Of a stretch of DNA of 64,000 nt, positions 1 to 9,232 are shown one piece after another. The stretch comes from Marinicrinis sediminis. GTDB lineage: Bacteria > Bacillota > Bacilli > Paenibacillales > KCTC-33676. The first letter of the stretch is position 1; each line of letters starts with the position of its first letter. The notes under the pieces were generated by a model that did not search any database, was not told where the DNA came from, and worked only from the letters and a program-made list of their open reading frames with translations. A program made the translations under genes and the position numbers. The stretch covers positions 62,001-126,000 of the forward strand of contig NZ_JBHUMM010000010.1 in the NCBI RefSeq assembly GCF_042685085.1, given 5' to 3'.

Positions 1-1
1 T

Positions 2-1279
2 TGGGGCTATGATCCCAAAAACTATAACGTTCCGGAAGGATCATATGCAACAGACCCATATGATCCTGTCTGCCGTATCAAAGAGATGAAAGAGATGATC
101 CAGGCGATTCATCATCGCGGTATGCGTGTCATCATGGACGTCGTGTACAATCATCTCTATGACGGCTATCGGGCCAATTTGATGAAGCTGGTGCCGGGCT
201 ATTATTTCCGTTATGAGAAAGATGCCTTTGGCGAGGTGTTCGCCAATGGTTCCGGGTGTGGCAATGACACAGCCTCTGAACGGAAAATGATGCGCAAGCT
301 GATGGTGGATTCCATCGTTTACTGGGCCAGGGAATATCAGATTGACGGATTCCGGTTCGATCTGATGGGTCTGCATGATGTGGAGACGATGAATGAGATA
401 CGCAGAAGACTCGATGAGATCGATACCAGCCTGCTAATGACAGGGGAAGGCTGGAATCTGGATACGAATTTGCCGGCGGAAGCGAAGGCCAATCAGATGA
501 ACGCACGTCAGATGCCCCGTATTGCTCAGTTTAATGATGACATTCGCAACGCGATCAAAGGGAGTATCTTTTATGAAGACGAGAAGGGTTTTGTCAATGG
601 ACAGCCTGATCTGGAAACCAGAATCAAGATGGGCGTAGTCGGCGGGATTGCCTATCGGGATGACCTCCGCACGTTTGCCAGTGAACCGGACCAGAATCTC
701 AATTATGTCGAGTGTCATGACAATCATACGCTGTGGGATAAGCTGTGTCTGACTCATCCCGAGGAAAGCGAGATCGTGCTTAGACGTATGCACCGACTCG
801 CTTCAAGTATCATCCTGACCAGTCAGGGCTTGGCGTTCCTGCATGCCGGACAGGAATTTATGCGTACCAAGAATGGGGTAGAGAACAGTTTCAGGTCACC
901 AGATGCCATCAATCAGATGGACTGGGATCGCTGTGATCAGTTCCAGGAGGATGTTTCCTTTGTGAAGCAATGGATCAGGTTGAGAAGAGATCATGCGGCC
1001 TTTCGCCTGCGGACAGCTGAAGACATTCGTCAGCACCTCCACATTGAAGAAAGTCCTGCGGGAACGGTCGTCTTTACTTTGCGAGATCATGCCAATGGTG
1101 ATGACTGTCGCCACCTGTGCGTCATATATAACGCCAATCACGATCAGATAAAACTCCAGATTCCTTCGCTCGGTGAGTGGAAGCTGCTGAAGAGCAGCTT
1201 TGATACCAAGTCGCTTGAGATCCAGACAGATGGATCGGTTACGGTTCCGGCGATCGAAGCGATCGTGCTCGGTTGTTGA
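2..1279 (+). CDS. Type I pullulanase (GH13 debranching enzyme), 3' part
   Basis: Carboxy-terminal 425 residues of a type I pullulanase, which hydrolyses alpha-1,6 branch points of pullulan, starch or glycogen. The frame is open to the left edge, so the gene starts outside the window; the first residues (WGYDPKNYNVPEGSY) are the diagnostic pullulanase YNWGYDP block. All four GH13 regions are visible: DVVYNH (I), DGFRFDLMG with the nucleophile Asp (II), TGEGWNL with the acid/base Glu (III) and VECHDNHTLWDKL (IV). No C-terminal anchor is seen. It heads a run of alpha-glucan genes on the same strand. An inverted repeat follows the stop. The family call is firm; whether it is secreted or cytoplasmic cannot be told without the 5' end. 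Confidence 0.95.
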   Translation, partial: WGYDPKNYNVPEGSYATDPYDPVCRIKEMKEMIQAIHHRGMRVIMDVVYNHLYDGYRANLMKLVPGYYFRYEKDAFGEVFANGSGCGNDTASERKMMRKLMVDSIVYWAREYQIDGFRFDLMGLHDVETMNEIRRRLDEIDTSLLMTGEGWNLDTNLPAEAKANQMNARQMPRIAQFNDDIRNAIKGSIFYEDEKGFVNGQPDLETRIKMGVVGGIAYRDDLRTFASEPDQNLNYVECHDNHTLWDKLCLTHPEESEIVLRRMHRLASSIILTSQGLAFLHAGQEFMRTKNGVENSFRSPDAINQMDWDRCDQFQEDVSFVKQWIRLRRDHAAFRLRTAEDIRQHLHIEESPAGTVVFTLRDHANGDDCRHLCVIYNANHDQIKLQIPSLGEWKLLKSSFDTKSLEIQTDGSVTVPAIEAIVLGC

Positions 1280-1295
1280 ATGGATGCAATTCACT

Positions 1296-1342
1296 GGGAG
1301 TTGGCTCGTCAGTGCCCGATTGTCGCTGACGAGCCGACTCCC
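1296..1342 (+). terminator. Long inverted repeat after the pullulanase gene, possible terminator
   Basis: Arms at 1296-1312 and 1326-1342 pair over 17 bp with one G-T wobble around a 13-nt loop. No T run follows directly, so this is either a weak or Rho-assisted terminator or an mRNA-stabilising hairpin. Confidence 0.5.
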
Positions 1343-1417
1343 AACATGAATATGAAAAAAAAGATGCATGACCGCCAAGGTTCTACACAATTAGACAAAA
1401 GCTATCATATATAATAA

Positions 1418-1433
1418 ATGCAAACGTTTGGAA
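1418..1433 (+). promoter_or_regulatory. cre-like site upstream of the dehydrogenase gene
   Basis: ATGCAAACGTTTGGAA fits the CcpA cre pattern WTGNAANCGNWNNCW with one mismatch. It lies just downstream of a TATAAT-like hexamer at 1410-1415, for which no convincing -35 box is visible. Catabolite repression of the downstream genes is inferred only. Confidence 0.35.
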
Positions 1434-1491
1434 CTCGGCGAATTACGTATATCCTTAATTGTCAAAATATTATGAAAAAGGGGATGGACAG

Positions 1492-2532
1492 ATGCAGGCT
1501 CTAAAATGGACAAGCCGTGAAAGACTGGAATTAACAGACATACGGGAACCTCAGATTGCGTCCCCGACAGAGGTGAAGATTCAGATCGCCTTGACGGGAA
1601 TCTGCGGGACGGATTTATCGGTATTTATGGGCAAGGAAGCGGGTATTCCCGATGTGACAAGAGGCCACGAAGCGGTAGGTACCGTGGTGGAAATTGGCGC
1701 CGGTGTATCCACCTGTGCGGTGGGAGATCGAGTGGTCATCGATCCCAATCAATATTGTGGCCTCTGTCTGCCTTGCCGAAGGGGACATACCCATCTCTGT
1801 GAAGGGATAGCAGGCAAGGGATTGCAAATTGCAGGTATTCAGCTTGACGGTACGTTTGCCCCCTATTTCGTCTGTGATGAAAGGTATGTGTTTGCCGTGC
1901 CGGAGGCCATGAGCCTGGAAACGGCCATGCTCATAGAGCCATTGGCCTGTGTGCTCCATAACTTCCAGGTCGCCCGGGTTAAACCGTATGATTCAGTGCT
2001 GGTGCTAGGATCAGGACCGATGGGGTTGATTGCTCAGATGGTTAGTCGCAGACTGGCAGGCAGAACGGTCGCGACAGAGATGAACCCTTTCCGGCTGGAA
2101 GCCGCCAGGCGATACAGTGATGCAGCTTATTCGCCTGAGGAACTTTATAAGGAGGTGATGAACAAGCATTCGGAGAGAGAACGGTTTGATGTCGTCATTG
2201 ACACGGTAGGCAATCAGTTGGAAACGGCAGAAGCGCATATCAAGAAAGGAGGGCGGATCGTTTTATTCGGAATTCACTCGTCATACACGTACACCTTCTC
2301 TCCAACCCATTATTTGATGAATGGCATTCAGATCATCGGGGCAGGCGAGTATCATATGCTGTTCGAGCAGGCTATTCAATTTGCTGCCTCCATGCCCGAA
2401 CTGGGACAACTGGTAACCCGGCAGGCTGACCTGAGTCAATTCAGGGAAGCGGTAAGTGAATGTATGGGGTACGATCTGGAAACGAAGGAGCGTGTACCCA
2501 ATCGCACGTTGAAAACCGCTTTTCGCTTTTAA
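1492..2532 (+). CDS. Zinc-dependent medium-chain alcohol/polyol dehydrogenase
   Basis: 346-aa MDR-family NAD(P)-dependent dehydrogenase (sorbitol/threonine dehydrogenase type). The catalytic zinc site is seen as GICGTD and GHEAVG, the structural zinc site as four cysteines in CGLCLPCRRGHTHLC, and the Rossmann motif as VLGSGPMG. ATG 1492 is chosen because AAAGGGG precedes it at good spacing; the in-frame TTG at 1459 has no such site. It lies between pullulanase and a GH13 gene, so a sugar or polyol substrate is plausible, but the exact substrate cannot be read from sequence. Confidence 0.85.
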   Translation: MQALKWTSRERLELTDIREPQIASPTEVKIQIALTGICGTDLSVFMGKEAGIPDVTRGHEAVGTVVEIGAGVSTCAVGDRVVIDPNQYCGLCLPCRRGHTHLCEGIAGKGLQIAGIQLDGTFAPYFVCDERYVFAVPEAMSLETAMLIEPLACVLHNFQVARVKPYDSVLVLGSGPMGLIAQMVSRRLAGRTVATEMNPFRLEAARRYSDAAYSPEELYKEVMNKHSERERFDVVIDTVGNQLETAEAHIKKGGRIVLFGIHSSYTYTFSPTHYLMNGIQIIGAGEYHMLFEQAIQFAASMPELGQLVTRQADLSQFREAVSECMGYDLETKERVPNRTLKTAFRF

Positions 2533-2554
2533 TCTGCTCATTAGCTTGTCAGGC

Positions 2555-2750
2555 AACGTGAATCAGACAGACAAGAGAGACAGACAGATATAGGCAGACA
2601 GAGAGAGACAGATACGATCACATTGCGTAGTCAAAGACAGAGAGGTCATTATACAACATAGCTAAATGCAGATAAACAGAGATAGACAGAGAGAAATAGA
2701 CGGAGAGGGATTGTCAGACGAGAAAGATTGTCAGACAGAGATAGGAGGAG
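2555..2750 (+). repeat. Purine-rich imperfect microsatellite (AGACAGA-type)
   Basis: About 195 bp made largely of imperfect AGACAGA and GAGAGACAGA repeats running right up to the ribosome binding site of the next gene. No open frame, promoter or hairpin is convincing inside. Similar purine-rich tracts occur at 5864-5960, 29620-29790 (purines on the minus strand) and 39785-39925. Confidence 0.7.
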
Positions 2751-2754
2751 AGAG

Positions 2755-4761
2755 ATGAAGCTGCTGAATAGAGAGACCGAGCACCTCGACCGCATTTATC
2801 AATATCTGAAGGAACGTCAATCAACGCAGCAACAGGATTTGTGGATTCCGGCTTTGTGGAATACCACTGATTATACGGAAGTTCTGGAAGAGCGGGGAAG
2901 AGAAATCAGGGTGGAAGCCCATTCGTATCTGCTTCATGTCATCGACCATCTGTTAGAGACTGCCAGCACGGAGGACCACGAGGCTTTCTCCCTGGAGCAG
3001 AGTGTGATGTACACGAGTCTGATTCGTTACTCGACAGCCTGGGATGTCAACCATGACGGTGAGATCGAGAGCGGCACTTTTTTGAGATTCATGGTGTTGC
3101 TTCCGATGCTGAAGCAAATGGGTGTGAATGTGCTCTATCTGTTGCCTGTCAGCAAATACAGTGAGATCAACATGAAAGGCGACATCGGTTCACCATACGC
3201 CGTCCAGAATATGTTTGAACTGGACCCTCAATTGCATGACCCGTTGCTGGATCACATGGAAAATGGGAGTCTTCATGATGAACTGCGAGCGCTGGTTGAA
3301 GGCTGCCATCTGTTAAATATCAAGGTCGTGCATGATTTTATTCCACGTGTGACAGCGAAGGATGCCGCTTTTCTGGCCGAGCATCCCGATTGGGTGTACT
3401 GGATCAGGCTGGAGGAACTGGAGGGATTCAAGCCGCCTCACATTCCGGAGCTGTCTTTTTTCGAGGAATGTACACCGGACAAGCTGGAAACGGTATACCG
3501 CTCGGAGGAAACGCACACGTTTTTGCAAAAATTCAGTCCTTCCCCTGATCAACTCAATCCGGTTCTCTGGGAACAAGTGAAACGGATATCCCAGCAGACG
3601 GGGGCCAATCTGCTGCGTTTGGTCGAAGAACATATGGGCATTACCACGTCACCTGCACACTCAGACTGGATCAACGATGTTCAGCCGATCTGGACGGACA
3701 TTACCTTCTATCGACTGTATAAGGATACGTGTCCGCAGGTTCTCCCATATGTGAGCGAGAATAAGCCTCCCTACGTGCTCTTTGATACGATCAAATGCAA
3801 CCTGTACCCGGGTGAGGAACCCAATCAGGAACTGTGGGACTATCTCGAGCAGGCTGTACGCTTCTATATGAGCTCTTATGGACTTGATGGATTTCGGGTA
3901 GATATCGGCCACACCCTACCTGTACCGCTGCTGGATCACTTGTTCAAGGTGATTCGTGAACTGAATCCACACGCGATCTTGATCAGTGAAGATCTGTTTA
4001 ACCGAAACCATCGGCAGGCTGCGGCTTCCGGTTACAACATGATGCTGGGAAGCGGATGGCAGGTGATGTCAGAACTGACGAAACCGGTTTTGACTCATTA
4101 TGTCGAGGAATTGAAGGAATTGTCACTCCAAGCCTTTGCCTGTGCAGAGACACCGGATACGCCCCGCATTACATCGAGACCGGGTGGGGTTCAGCTAGCC
4201 CGTGCCATTACGGTATTCAATCATTTCCTCCCTCACGGGACGCCATTCATTACCACGGGACTGGAAGTCAATGAGAAGCAGCCTCTGAACTGCGGCCTGG
4301 CTGACAATACGAACGGTGCAGATATCCCGCGTGCCTTTTTCAACAAGATGAAAATTGACTGGGAGCACGATGGCTCGATGATGGACCTGTTGAAGCAACT
4401 GCAGGCCTGCAAGCGTCGATACCAGACAAAGTTCCGCACACAGGACTGTCAGGTATGGGGGCAGACACCGGACGATGTGGTCATTTATACGTATGAGCGT
4501 GAAGGTCTGACCATGCTCGTGGGAATCAATCTGAACATGGAGGAAGCTCGTCTGGTGGATTTGGCGGATGAAGGACAGCCTGTATTCCCCTATCTGAAGC
4601 TGGTTGACAGTATGGAAAGTGTGCAATCAGGCAGGGACCTGGAGATCGTGTCAGGTCGGATGAGATGGAAGCCTGGACAGGCGGTCGTACTAGTGAGCGA
4701 TCCGAACAAAATGGAAAAGGAGCGTGAAGGCGATGAAAAAAGAATTGATCCTGTGGCATGA
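2755..4761 (+). CDS. GH13 alpha-amylase-family protein with divergent conserved regions
   Basis: 668-aa alpha-amylase-superfamily protein without a signal peptide, so probably cytoplasmic. A (beta/alpha)8 barrel is indicated by YLLPVSKYSEIN, the nucleophile motif DGFRVDIGH (region II) and the acid/base motif ILISEDL (region III). Region I is degenerate (VVHDFIPRV in place of DxVxNH). Region IV appears to be ETPDTPR, keeping the Asp but not the usual preceding His. ATG 2755 has AGGAGG six bases upstream; an in-frame TTG at 2728 lies in the microsatellite. The gene overlaps the next one by 29 bp, so the two are translationally linked. Specificity is unknown; a maltodextrin-acting hydrolase or glucanotransferase is a guess. 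Confidence 0.8.
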   Translation: MKLLNRETEHLDRIYQYLKERQSTQQQDLWIPALWNTTDYTEVLEERGREIRVEAHSYLLHVIDHLLETASTEDHEAFSLEQSVMYTSLIRYSTAWDVNHDGEIESGTFLRFMVLLPMLKQMGVNVLYLLPVSKYSEINMKGDIGSPYAVQNMFELDPQLHDPLLDHMENGSLHDELRALVEGCHLLNIKVVHDFIPRVTAKDAAFLAEHPDWVYWIRLEELEGFKPPHIPELSFFEECTPDKLETVYRSEETHTFLQKFSPSPDQLNPVLWEQVKRISQQTGANLLRLVEEHMGITTSPAHSDWINDVQPIWTDITFYRLYKDTCPQVLPYVSENKPPYVLFDTIKCNLYPGEEPNQELWDYLEQAVRFYMSSYGLDGFRVDIGHTLPVPLLDHLFKVIRELNPHAILISEDLFNRNHRQAAASGYNMMLGSGWQVMSELTKPVLTHYVEELKELSLQAFACAETPDTPRITSRPGGVQLARAITVFNHFLPHGTPFITTGLEVNEKQPLNCGLADNTNGADIPRAFFNKMKIDWEHDGSMMDLLKQLQACKRRYQTKFRTQDCQVWGQTPDDVVIYTYEREGLTMLVGINLNMEEARLVDLADEGQPVFPYLKLVDSMESVQSGRDLEIVSGRMRWKPGQAVVLVSDPNKMEKEREGDEKRIDPVA

Positions 4762-5863
4762 GTTTGACGGTCCGGGCGATACGTCGATTGAGGTGCTGGA
4801 AGGCATTTGCCGAGATTTCGAAGCAGAGTCCGGCATTGTCGTGAAGCCGGAAGTGATGAACATTACAGTGCTGGTTGAACGGCTCACGAAGCTGAAGGAG
4901 CAGTCACACAAACCGGACATTGCCTTTGTACCTTCAGACATGACGGGTTATGCGGCTCTGGCCGATTATACCGAGGTTCCAGAGCGTCTTTGGAGTGGCA
5001 TAATGGATGAGGCGGTATTGCAGACGATGAGGCTCCAGGACAAGCAGTACGGCATCCCGATCGTTTCAGGCAACCATCTCGTCGTTTTTTACAACAAGGA
5101 ATGGTATCCAGAAGCTCCTGTGACCTGGCAGGATTATGAGCGGGTGGCGGAGCAGGCACATCCTTCCTTTGTACCGTTGGCTACGGATCTGGTTCAGGGA
5201 TTTTTCTTTATCCCGTTTTTGACAGCCTTCCATGGATGGCCAATGAAGGAAGGGAGCGCAAATTTCGATACACCGGAATGTAAAAATGCGCTTCGTTTCG
5301 TCAAAACAAAGCTTTCCCAAGGGATGCTGGGCAATGAAAATGGTTCGACTTCGTTATTGGAGAAGTTTTTTGCAGGTGATATTGGCGCCATCATTTGCGG
5401 GGAATGGATTTTCAATTATGTCAGTCAGCATATGGGAGACAGGCTGGGAGTAACCGAATTACCTGTCATTGAAGGTGGAAAAGCCATTTCCATGACGTCC
5501 TCGGTCGGACTGGTCTTTCCGAATCAATCTCTTCAATCGGCGAAGCGCGAAGATATTATCCGATTTGTACAATATATGCTGGAGCCAACTGTACAAGTCA
5601 GATGGGAATCCGAAGTCCTTCGAACACCGGCAAGAAATGATCTTGGCGAGTTGCTTGAACCGATTGTGACTGAGAACAAACGCAAAGTCTCCGAACTGAT
5701 GAAAGACTGCAGGCCAATGTCGTGTGATCCGATTATGATGCATATTTGGGAAGCGATGTGCCTCGGACTGGAAGCCTTTATAGAGAGACAGCTTTCAGAG
5801 GAAGAAGCGATTGCGGTGATGGTGCAGGCCTTTGAGAAGTCAACCAAGGTTCCGGCTGTGTAG
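4733..5863 (+). CDS. Extracellular-solute-binding-protein fold without signal peptide
   Basis: 376-aa protein of the cluster I/MalE-like sugar-binding family, with a domain running from ELILWHEF through the central YGIPIVSGNHLVVFYNKEWY block (typical of maltose and sugar binding proteins) to a C-terminal helical lobe. The N-terminus starts directly in the first beta strand (MKKELILWHEFDGPG) with no hydrophobic export signal and no lipobox Cys, so the protein should stay in the cytoplasm. ATG 4733 follows AAGGAG; a GTG at 4724 overlaps that site. It lies inside the end of the GH13 gene and no permease genes are adjacent. It may be a cytoplasmic ligand-binding partner of the GH13 enzyme; this is inference. 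Confidence 0.8.
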   Translation: MKKELILWHEFDGPGDTSIEVLEGICRDFEAESGIVVKPEVMNITVLVERLTKLKEQSHKPDIAFVPSDMTGYAALADYTEVPERLWSGIMDEAVLQTMRLQDKQYGIPIVSGNHLVVFYNKEWYPEAPVTWQDYERVAEQAHPSFVPLATDLVQGFFFIPFLTAFHGWPMKEGSANFDTPECKNALRFVKTKLSQGMLGNENGSTSLLEKFFAGDIGAIICGEWIFNYVSQHMGDRLGVTELPVIEGGKAISMTSSVGLVFPNQSLQSAKREDIIRFVQYMLEPTVQVRWESEVLRTPARNDLGELLEPIVTENKRKVSELMKDCRPMSCDPIMMHIWEAMCLGLEAFIERQLSEEEAIAVMVQAFEKSTKVPAV

Positions 5864-5941
5864 ACACAAGAGAGAAACACAAGAGAGAAACACAAGAGAG
5901 AAACACAAGAGAGAAACACAAGAGAGAAACACAAGAGAGAA
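5864..5941 (+). repeat. Perfect 13-bp tandem repeat, six copies
   Basis: ACACAAGAGAGAA is repeated six times without error beginning right after the stop codon at 5863, then decays into related purine-rich sequence to about 5995. In the minus frames it reads as a fake hydrophobic repeat protein, which is not a gene. A variable-number locus is likely. Confidence 0.95.
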
Positions 5942-6139
5942 ACAAGAGTGAAAGCATGAGAATGAATGAAAAGAAAGAACAAGAGAGAAGCAGAAACTGC
6001 GAAACTGGAAGATTGCGTTCACGGAAAAAACGTTGAAAACGATGAGATGATGAAACCCAAGACATGTTTTTTGAGAGAATCAGGCTTAGAAAAGAGAGAA
6101 AAAAACAAAAATTCGGATACCATTATAGGAGGAAAAAAC

Positions 6140-6823
6140 ATGCATATTACAATTTTCAGTCAAATCTCGATTGATGGTAAGCTCACGATGGGAGCAGGTA
6201 AATCCAGTAAGCCGTTGTTTTCGTTTTTCAACCAATCCGATATTACGTATATTCATAAATTCCGTGGCGCTGTAGACGCGATCATGGTGGGCAAAAATAC
6301 CATTCTGACTGACAACCCTTTCTTGACAAACCGTGTGGAAGAAAACAAAAATCCCGTACGAATTATTCCGACGAAAACATTTGATCTACCGATGGATGCC
6401 AATGTGCTGACCGATGATGGCCGCACCATTGTGGTGACGACAGAGCAAGGCTATCAGGAGGAAAAAGCGCAAATTCTGAGAGAAAGAGGCAAGGAATGCA
6501 TCGTCTGCGGAGAAGATCAGGTCAACTTCAGGCAATTGTTTCTTCAATTGGAGGAACAATACGGCATGAAGCGGGTGATGGTGGAAGGCGGGGGTCAATT
6601 GAACTGGCACATATTTAATGAAGATTTGGCGAATGACATTATATTGATGCAGCTCCCGATTATCATTGGTGGTCATGACAATGTAACGCTGGTAGACGGA
6701 GATGGCTACACGGAGCTGGCCTTGACCAAGCAATATAAAGTCGTCGAATTGGATCAGAAGGAAAATTATACGCTGATGCGTTTTGTAAAGCTACAGGCAA
6801 ACATGCAGACCGAAGCCGTATAG
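6140..6823 (+). CDS. RibD C-terminal / dihydrofolate-reductase-family reductase
   Basis: 227-aa stand-alone RibD_C domain protein with a DHFR-like NADPH-binding fold. The family pattern is seen in MHITIFSQISIDGKL, the DAIMVGKNTILTDNP block and the glycine-rich VMVEGGGQLN nucleotide-binding loop. There is no deaminase domain and no riboflavin gene nearby, so it is probably an uncharacterised NADPH-dependent reductase rather than the riboflavin enzyme. The frame is open further upstream, but ATG 6140 is chosen because AGGAGG lies seven bases before it and the N-terminus matches the family. A terminator follows at 6899. Confidence 0.8.
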   Translation: MHITIFSQISIDGKLTMGAGKSSKPLFSFFNQSDITYIHKFRGAVDAIMVGKNTILTDNPFLTNRVEENKNPVRIIPTKTFDLPMDANVLTDDGRTIVVTTEQGYQEEKAQILRERGKECIVCGEDQVNFRQLFLQLEEQYGMKRVMVEGGGQLNWHIFNEDLANDIILMQLPIIIGGHDNVTLVDGDGYTELALTKQYKVVELDQKENYTLMRFVKLQANMQTEAV

Positions 6824-6846
6824 TCGTTGATCGTGGAAGGCCTTGT

Positions 6847-6893
6847 AGATGAATAGATGAATAGATGAATAGATAAATAGATGAATAGATGAA
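6847..6893 (+). repeat. 8-bp tandem repeat (AGATGAAT)
   Basis: About five and a half copies of AGATGAAT, one with a single substitution, between the reductase stop codon and its terminator. No coding potential. Confidence 0.9.
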
Positions 6894-6898
6894 AGTTG

Positions 6899-6925
6899 GG
6901 GAGCCGGAATCGGGCTCCCTTTTTT
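6899..6925 (+). terminator. Rho-independent terminator of the reductase gene
   Basis: GGGAGCC and GGCTCCC pair around a 7-nt loop and are followed by TTTTTT. It separates the plus-strand glucan genes from the convergent GH15 gene. Confidence 0.9.
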
Positions 6926-6933
6926 ATATGAAA

Positions 6934-8916
6934 TCAGATGTCCTCTGTGATGGAGCTGCTCAGTTCCTGATAACGACGAATATAAGTATGCACGGCCATC
7001 AAATAGGTGGCGTGGGACCAGGTCAACGGGGCGACAGAGAGCGGGGTGCCTTCATATGGGTGCAATTGTTCAGGAAGCACATCGCTGGAGAGTGCATGCC
7101 GGACCGTCCAATGCAGATGTTCTTTGGTTTGTCTCAGAGACTCCAGTGAATCGGCAACCTCCATGTCCCACATGGCAAACCATAATGTACAGATGATCCA
7201 TGGATTGCCGGGGACGCGATCTGACAGGTCACCTGAGAGGAAATAGCTGTCACCTGAGTAACGGGCGATTCCCCCGATGTCCGTATTCACTTGCAGCTGG
7301 GATCTCAATTGATCAATGGTTTGGATGAGACGCGAATCGTTCACGGGCAGCACCTCGAACAAATAAAGGCCGATGATGCTGCTTTCCGGTGTGAGGTCCT
7401 GTTTCCACGTACCTTCTATCTGGATGAGTCCTCTGGCAAAACGCTGCTCGCGCTCATTCCACAGATGTTTGATGATTCCGTTTTGAACCTCTTCGGCCCT
7501 TTCCCGAAACTGCTCACTGCTTGGCAGGTCCCCGAACAGATTGCAAAAATTAGAGGCGGCGAGCAGCCCGGCATACACCGCAGCACAGGTGAACGTATGG
7601 ATGCCGTAACGTTCCTCCCACAGGTCATAGCTTGGATAAGGAAGAGACAAATCTTTTAGCCAGTACGTCTCCAAAAAAGCAGCAGCCTTACGAATCAATA
7701 TTTTATAAAGCGACTGCGGCAGCTCAATGACCTTGTGTCTTTCGTAGTCTTTCCATAGAACATGCAGCACCAGCGCGGTCTCATCCTCCTGGATCGGAAG
7801 TTGCTTCTCTCCATTCTGAATATAGGGATGCCAACTTGAGCCAATCGTGCCGTCGGGATTGTATTTATGGTGCAGATAACCGGAAGGATGCATGTGCCTG
7901 GCGCAGAAATGGAAAAAGGGTACAATTGTGCCATGGTATCCGGCCTGGGACATCGCATGTGCGATCAAGGCACCGTCTCTGGGCCACATATAGCTGTAAT
8001 GATCCCGATTGTACGCCAGAATTTCTGAATCATTGGCCGCCACAATCGCCCCGTTTGTATTGATCTGTGTCCGAACGAGCAGCAGGCTTTGTCGATACAA
8101 TCGCAGGAGAGAAGGCTCCAGATCCCCAGCATCCATCTCACATTTGCTGGACCATTTCTGCCAATAGATTCGAATCCGATCCAGCAGGGCGCCAGGTCTA
8201 TTCTCTCGCACATATTGATCCAGCGCGACCACCTCATCAAGCTGACTGCCTGCCGAAAACCAGTAATGTACCTGTGCAGATTGACCTGCCTCCACCTCCA
8301 CATGAAAGGCAATCGCACTGTCGACGGAGCCCTGGGCGATCGGATTGCAAGAGAGCTTCCCGTTTTCCGCATCACGCCATGTTCCTTCCGCTTGATGAAA
8401 TCGCTTGATCCCGGTCGAATACTCGTTCATGCCAAGTCCGCTTTGGTTCCCATTAAACATGAAGTAGCGGTTTTTCTTGTAATGAAACAGGGAATGAAGA
8501 TCCGGATAGTAAGCGGCGGTATCGCCAACTTCTGATTCGTCAATAGACAGGTCTTGATGGAAATACAAACGGATATTCCGTTGCTTGCTCCCATGATTGA
8601 TCAGCTTCAAACCATTCAGAAAGATACAGTCACGCTGGTGCACGCCGGCCTGCATCTCTATTTCCAGCTGCCAGACCTCATGCTTCAGGGAAATGTCAGT
8701 CACGAGCGAATGCGTCACATAACGGCAGCGATTCACTTCCCACACACTTTCGGTTAACCAGGAAAACTGGCCGTCTGTCCAGATGCCAATTCGAAACGGG
8801 TAACCGCCTACATGGTTCCATTGTCCAACATACGGATAGTACACATCTCGTATCATCCCTCTGTCGTCGAGATTGACCAGCATCTTGCCATTACCGAGCG
8901 CGAAATGTCGAGTCAA
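6934..8916 (-). CDS. GH15 glucoamylase-family glycoside hydrolase
   Basis: 660-aa bacterial GH15 enzyme, expected to release glucose from non-reducing ends of alpha-glucans. An N-terminal beta-sandwich (LGNGKMLVNLDDRGMIRDVYYPYVGQWNH) is followed by the (alpha/alpha)6 barrel with YSYMWPRDGALIAHAM and, near residue 440, LPYPSYDLWEERYGIHTFTC carrying the catalytic Glu. No signal peptide is present, so it is likely cytoplasmic. TTG 8916 is preferred as start: GAAGGGG sits eight bases upstream and the resulting MTRHFALGNGK matches the family N-terminus, whereas the TTG at 8946 has no such site. It is transcribed towards the pullulanase/GH13 genes and probably completes the same glucan pathway. Confidence 0.9.
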   Translation of the reverse strand: MTRHFALGNGKMLVNLDDRGMIRDVYYPYVGQWNHVGGYPFRIGIWTDGQFSWLTESVWEVNRCRYVTHSLVTDISLKHEVWQLEIEMQAGVHQRDCIFLNGLKLINHGSKQRNIRLYFHQDLSIDESEVGDTAAYYPDLHSLFHYKKNRYFMFNGNQSGLGMNEYSTGIKRFHQAEGTWRDAENGKLSCNPIAQGSVDSAIAFHVEVEAGQSAQVHYWFSAGSQLDEVVALDQYVRENRPGALLDRIRIYWQKWSSKCEMDAGDLEPSLLRLYRQSLLLVRTQINTNGAIVAANDSEILAYNRDHYSYMWPRDGALIAHAMSQAGYHGTIVPFFHFCARHMHPSGYLHHKYNPDGTIGSSWHPYIQNGEKQLPIQEDETALVLHVLWKDYERHKVIELPQSLYKILIRKAAAFLETYWLKDLSLPYPSYDLWEERYGIHTFTCAAVYAGLLAASNFCNLFGDLPSSEQFRERAEEVQNGIIKHLWNEREQRFARGLIQIEGTWKQDLTPESSIIGLYLFEVLPVNDSRLIQTIDQLRSQLQVNTDIGGIARYSGDSYFLSGDLSDRVPGNPWIICTLWFAMWDMEVADSLESLRQTKEHLHWTVRHALSSDVLPEQLHPYEGTPLSVAPLTWSHATYLMAVHTYIRRYQELSSSITEDI

Positions 8917-9232
8917 GCCATCATCCCCTTCCAATCGTGCCAACAATTACGTTTGCGGACTGCCGCTAAACCGAATAAAGTAAGAGGTACGACAGCACGA
9001 CTCACGACAGCATGACTCGTGCACAGATCTGTGTAGCAGAGACCGTGTTGGCGTCTGCGCTGAGCCGGAGTTGGAGTCCGTGCTGTAGCCCGAGTTGTAG
9101 TTTTTCATCGTATCCTTGTTTTTATTCCCATGTCCGAACGTATGTGAACGTGTGCGAGTCATAGAGGAATTTTTCAGTTCTTTATCGAATACGTTATATC
9201 AATCTCATATCTGTGGAGAGGGGGAACCATCC

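Noticed and set aside
5864..5941. Possible CRISPR array
   Set aside because: Repeats are head-to-tail without spacers; a plain tandem repeat. No cas genes seen.
5533..6065. Hydrophobic repeat 'proteins' (FSLVFLSCVSLLC) on the minus strand
   Set aside because: They are translations of the 13-bp tandem DNA repeat; three frames give similar artefacts.
8947..9162. Small Cys/Ser-rich open frame on the minus strand before the GH15 gene
   Set aside because: No ribosome site or similarity; contains repeat-like GACAGCA DNA. Not strong enough to call.
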